A stretch of 63,498 nt of DNA, taken from positions 1 to 63,498 of the forward strand of contig JAEEPZ010000011.1 in assembly GCA_016285055.1 (NCBI GenBank), read 5' to 3'. A program made the translations under genes and the position numbers. The notes under the pieces were generated by a model. It had not been told where the DNA came from. It saw only the letters and a list, made by a program, of their open reading frames with translations, and made no database searches. The number at the start of each line of letters is the position of its first letter. Within the stretch, counting starts at the first letter, position 1. Below are positions 61,566-63,498 of this stretch, one piece after another. This stretch comes from Prevotella sp. Lineage in GTDB: Bacteria > Bacteroidota > Bacteroidia > Bacteroidales > Bacteroidaceae.

Positions 61566-61900
61566 ATGAATCGTGAAAGAATCATATCAGCATACAAGAA
61601 TTACTTCAAGGACTTCATCAGCTCGCTGAGTGATGCCGAGGCTCGTAAAGTATTCTATGTCATTGATATGCTGAAGACCCAAGAGCGGGTGAACGCAAAA
61701 TCGTCAAGTATTTGCGCGATGAGATATTCGAACTGCGAGCTGAGCATGGTGGCAACATCTTTCGCGTATTCTTCATCTTCGACGATGGCGACGTGGTGAT
61801 GCTTTTCAATGGCTTCCAGAAAAAGTCGAAAAAAACGCCAGAGAAGGAAATTAACAAGGCAATACAAATAAAAAAGGAATACTATGCAGGAAAGAAATGA
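61566..61900 (+). pseudogene. HigB/RelE-like toxin with frameshift
   Basis: Frame 1 starts MNRERIISAYKNYFKDFISS, ...YVIDMLKTQERV and then loses homology and stops at 61799. A second frame from ~61691 continues with KIVKYLRDEIFELRAEHGGN, IFRVFFIFDDGDVVMLFNGF, QKKSKKTPEKEINKAI, the Gp49/HigB consensus. A single-base indel near the GCAAAATCG tract (61695-61703) separates them. It is either inactivated or rescued by slippage at AAAA. Confidence 0.82.
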
Positions 61901-62192
61901 CATTATGAGCGTTGACGCTATGATGGACGAGCGCTACGGAAAGGTGGGGACACCAGAGCGCGAGGCATTCCGTAAGGAGGCTTACGCCTATTGCGTGGGG
62001 CAGATTATCAGTGATGCTCGTAAGCGCGAGAAAGTCACCCAACAGGAATTGGCTCAGCGTGTGGGAACCAACAAGTCGTATATCTCTCGCATAGAGAATG
62101 GCAGCGTGGAGCCTGGTGCAGGTATGTTCCTCAGAATCCTCAGCGCCCTTGGCCTTCGCTTTGAAGTGTCGCAGCCCTTGGCATTTGGATAA
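61884..62192 (+). CDS. higA: HigA-like XRE antitoxin
   Basis: 102 residues with an HTH_3 domain (TQQELAQRVGTNKSYISRIENG) at ~50-72. Overlaps the toxin frame by 17 nt, typical of toxin-first higBA operons. Intact, so it may persist as a regulator after loss of the toxin. Confidence 0.88.
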   Translation: MQERNDIMSVDAMMDERYGKVGTPEREAFRKEAYAYCVGQIISDARKREKVTQQELAQRVGTNKSYISRIENGSVEPGAGMFLRILSALGLRFEVSQPLAFG

Positions 62193-62211
62193 TTGAAACC
62201 ATATATAATAT

Positions 62212-62258
62212 TAATGTGTAACATCAAAACAGATATGCCAATGGACAGATAAAATTAC
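62212..62258 (+). repeat. Direct repeat flanking the HigBA-like module, right copy
   Basis: ATGTGTAACATCAAAACAGA and TATGCCAATGGACAGATAA; same orientation as 61409-61455, about 0.8 kb apart. Confidence 0.85.
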
Positions 62259-62429
62259 CGCCAAAGCCGACAAGCAGAATGAAAGAAAGGTAAATCTACG
62301 AATTGACGGTTATGACCACTTCCCAGAAACCACGAAAAGCAACATCGACAAATGGATGCTCTACTTTAACAATATCCTTATAGACAACATTCGAACCATA
62401 TCGCAAACTATCTTAACAGAAAAGACAAA
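62259..62429 (+). pseudogene. Possible gene fragment
   Basis: An open stretch without a start reads KADKQNERKVNLRIDGYDHF then KWMLYFNNILIDNIRTIS and stops at about 62439. It looks like the C-terminal remnant of a protein; family not recognised. Confidence 0.3.
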
Positions 62430-62834
62430 TCACAGATGATATATTATTTCATTTATGCTTAATCCTTCTTCCCATTTTTTAGACAACAAATCAAAGCCTC
62501 CAACTTCGACTTCGCCCCCATTCCGTCTATAGCGGTATATGCCAATTCCCAATTCGCCGTCTGTAATTATACTCTCACGCAGTTGTTTGAGTATTGCATT
62601 TCTTGGATAGTATTTCTTTGAATAATGATATTCACCCTTCTTGTCAGTTACCCAAGCATATCTCGGATGAAGTTTGTAGCCATTATCCTTCAGCCATGAC
62701 TTTTTGAAGAACGGCATTTCTTCCACTAACTGCTTTTCTGTTAGCCAAACTTCATCAGCCATTTCGTTAGAGCGTTCCAACTCCTTGCGTATAGCGCGAA
62801 CTATTTCATTCTTTAGATAACCGTCCCAGCCCAT
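62430..62834 (-). CDS. Unknown protein with WLT-PFF-W domain (paralogue 2)
   Basis: 134 residues. The segment WLTEKQLVEEMPFFKKSW ... YYPRNAILKQLRE matches WITADEVSQLFPFFSKEW ... YYSRNRILRMVRE in the adjacent gene: W(L/I)T, PFFxKxW, a basic middle and YYxRNxIL. This looks like a helix-turn-helix of excisionase/MerR type (inference). ATG overlaps the upstream stop (ATGA). Confidence 0.7.
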   Translation of the reverse strand: MGWDGYLKNEIVRAIRKELERSNEMADEVWLTEKQLVEEMPFFKKSWLKDNGYKLHPRYAWVTDKKGEYHYSKKYYPRNAILKQLRESIITDGELGIGIYRYRRNGGEVEVGGFDLLSKKWEEGLSINEIIYHL

Positions 62835-63478
62835 CAGTCTCTGTCTATTATATCGTCAAATCGAAGGATGTCATTTTCTCTTACCATTCGGAGAATCCTG
62901 TTACGCGAATAGTACCAACGACTTCTTGTTGTTATGCCATTTTTATCCATGACCTCAACACGCTTACGTGGAAGCAGATAACTATACTTCTTCATCCATT
63001 CCTTACTAAAGAAGGGAAACAACTGGGAAACCTCGTCAGCGGTTATCCAATTTTCCTGTGGGCCTTCAAGAATTTCAATGGCAACCCGCTTAACCGTACG
63101 GTTGCTCTTGGCTTTTTTGCAGGCCTGGCTCAAGACGGCATCCCAACCTTCCATATACTGCTCAAAATGCTGCTTCTGACGTATCAGCCACAGAGCGACA
63201 TCCTCTGCCCGGTATGACTTCAAATATATGCTAGTCAGAATCTTCTCATTGATGGTGACATGCATTGAATAGTGATATGTCTCAGCGTAGAGCGTGCATG
63301 TGGGTGATAATTTGACTACCAGCCGTTGGACCGGAATTTTTGCCTTTTTTGTCACTTCAAGCTTGAAATCGTCCTTATCAATGACATGATTGCCAATCAG
63401 GTTCATGTGAATATCGGAGGGTGAAGGCCCCTTCTTGATAAAGGGGCGTTCGGGGCCAAGGTCGTTCTCCATATTCAT
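62834..63478 (-). CDS. Unknown protein with WIT-PFF-W domain (paralogue 1), possibly 5'-truncated by the window
   Basis: 214 residues from ATG 63478, but the frame stays open to the window edge (LDLYLK before the Met), so the true start may lie outside. The N-terminal half (PVQRLVVKLSPTCTLYAETYHYSM) is distinct; the C-terminal ~70 residues are the domain shared with the next gene. No family recognised. Confidence 0.7.
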   Translation of the reverse strand: MNMENDLGPERPFIKKGPSPSDIHMNLIGNHVIDKDDFKLEVTKKAKIPVQRLVVKLSPTCTLYAETYHYSMHVTINEKILTSIYLKSYRAEDVALWLIRQKQHFEQYMEGWDAVLSQACKKAKSNRTVKRVAIEILEGPQENWITADEVSQLFPFFSKEWMKKYSYLLPRKRVEVMDKNGITTRSRWYYSRNRILRMVRENDILRFDDIIDRD

Positions 63479-63498
63479 CTTAAGGTAGAGGTCAAGAG

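Overview
The window looks like a chromosomal segment of a Prevotella-like member of the Bacteroidota (Prevotellaceae). The evidence is: many TAnnTTTG -7 boxes (TATCTTTG, TACCTTTG) just upstream of genes, with no evident Shine-Dalgarno sites; an AraC-fused sensor of the hybrid two-component type; a BspA-like LRR_5 surface protein; a subtilase with a type IX secretion tail; the rpmB-rpmG-DUF4295 cluster; DUF4491; and a tmRNA tag ending in EYALAA. Genus is inferred, not proven.

Layout. 1-8.7 kb: tRNA-Ser, a phospholipase-D-type lipid synthase, a large periplasmic sensor fused to AraC whose kinase and receiver look dead, Kdo genes kdsA-kdsD and a PD-(D/E)XK transposase-family protein. 8.7-9.6 kb: a gene-free nest of palindromes. 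9.6-18 kb: map, DUF4491, a Sel1 protein, tsaD, pncC, ribosomal proteins, a FucP-type sugar symporter and an AAA_14 ATPase bracketed by 48-bp direct repeats. 18-30 kb: SulP transporter, GDP-fucose genes (gmd, fcl), rubrerythrin, LRR protein, trmB, ilvE, xseA/xseB and a subtilase. 30-37 kb: a long plus-strand run with a MATE exporter, a cytidylate-kinase-like protein, a phosphoesterase and a dTDP-3-amino-3,6-dideoxyhexose cassette (rfbB, fdtA-like, acyltransferase, aminotransferase), ending at a Bax-inhibitor protein and a strong terminator. 37-50 kb: a minus-strand run of secreted subtilase, GH20 hexosaminidase, ispH, meaB, DUF1573 and a giant alpha-2-macroglobulin. 50-60 kb: a hypothetical protein, twin-ABC ATPase, ruvC, receiver-histidine kinase, candidate sRNA, DUF4450 protein, zinc peptidase and tmRNA. 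60.1-63.5 kb: an accessory tail beginning directly after ssrA, with an integrase stub, DUF3791-type small genes, a HigBA-like module with a broken toxin, and a pair of unknown paralogues.

The most unusual aspect is repeat biology. (i) A ~93-bp palindromic element sits in-frame, in the same orientation and frame, inside tsaD, the fucose-type symporter, the sugar aminotransferase and the hexosaminidase, with a half-copy in xseA; all encode SSPEGD...EAPSGAVG. (ii) A second palindrome sits in-frame in the linker of the twin-ABC protein. (iii) Arrays of 17-bp palindromes with an exact 22-bp period occur at several intergenic sites. (iv) 7-9-bp tandem repeats occupy spacers between co-directional genes and intrude into coding sequence. 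Biosynthetically, the window combines Kdo, GDP-fucose and dTDP-aminosugar supply for surface glycans with secreted hydrolases.
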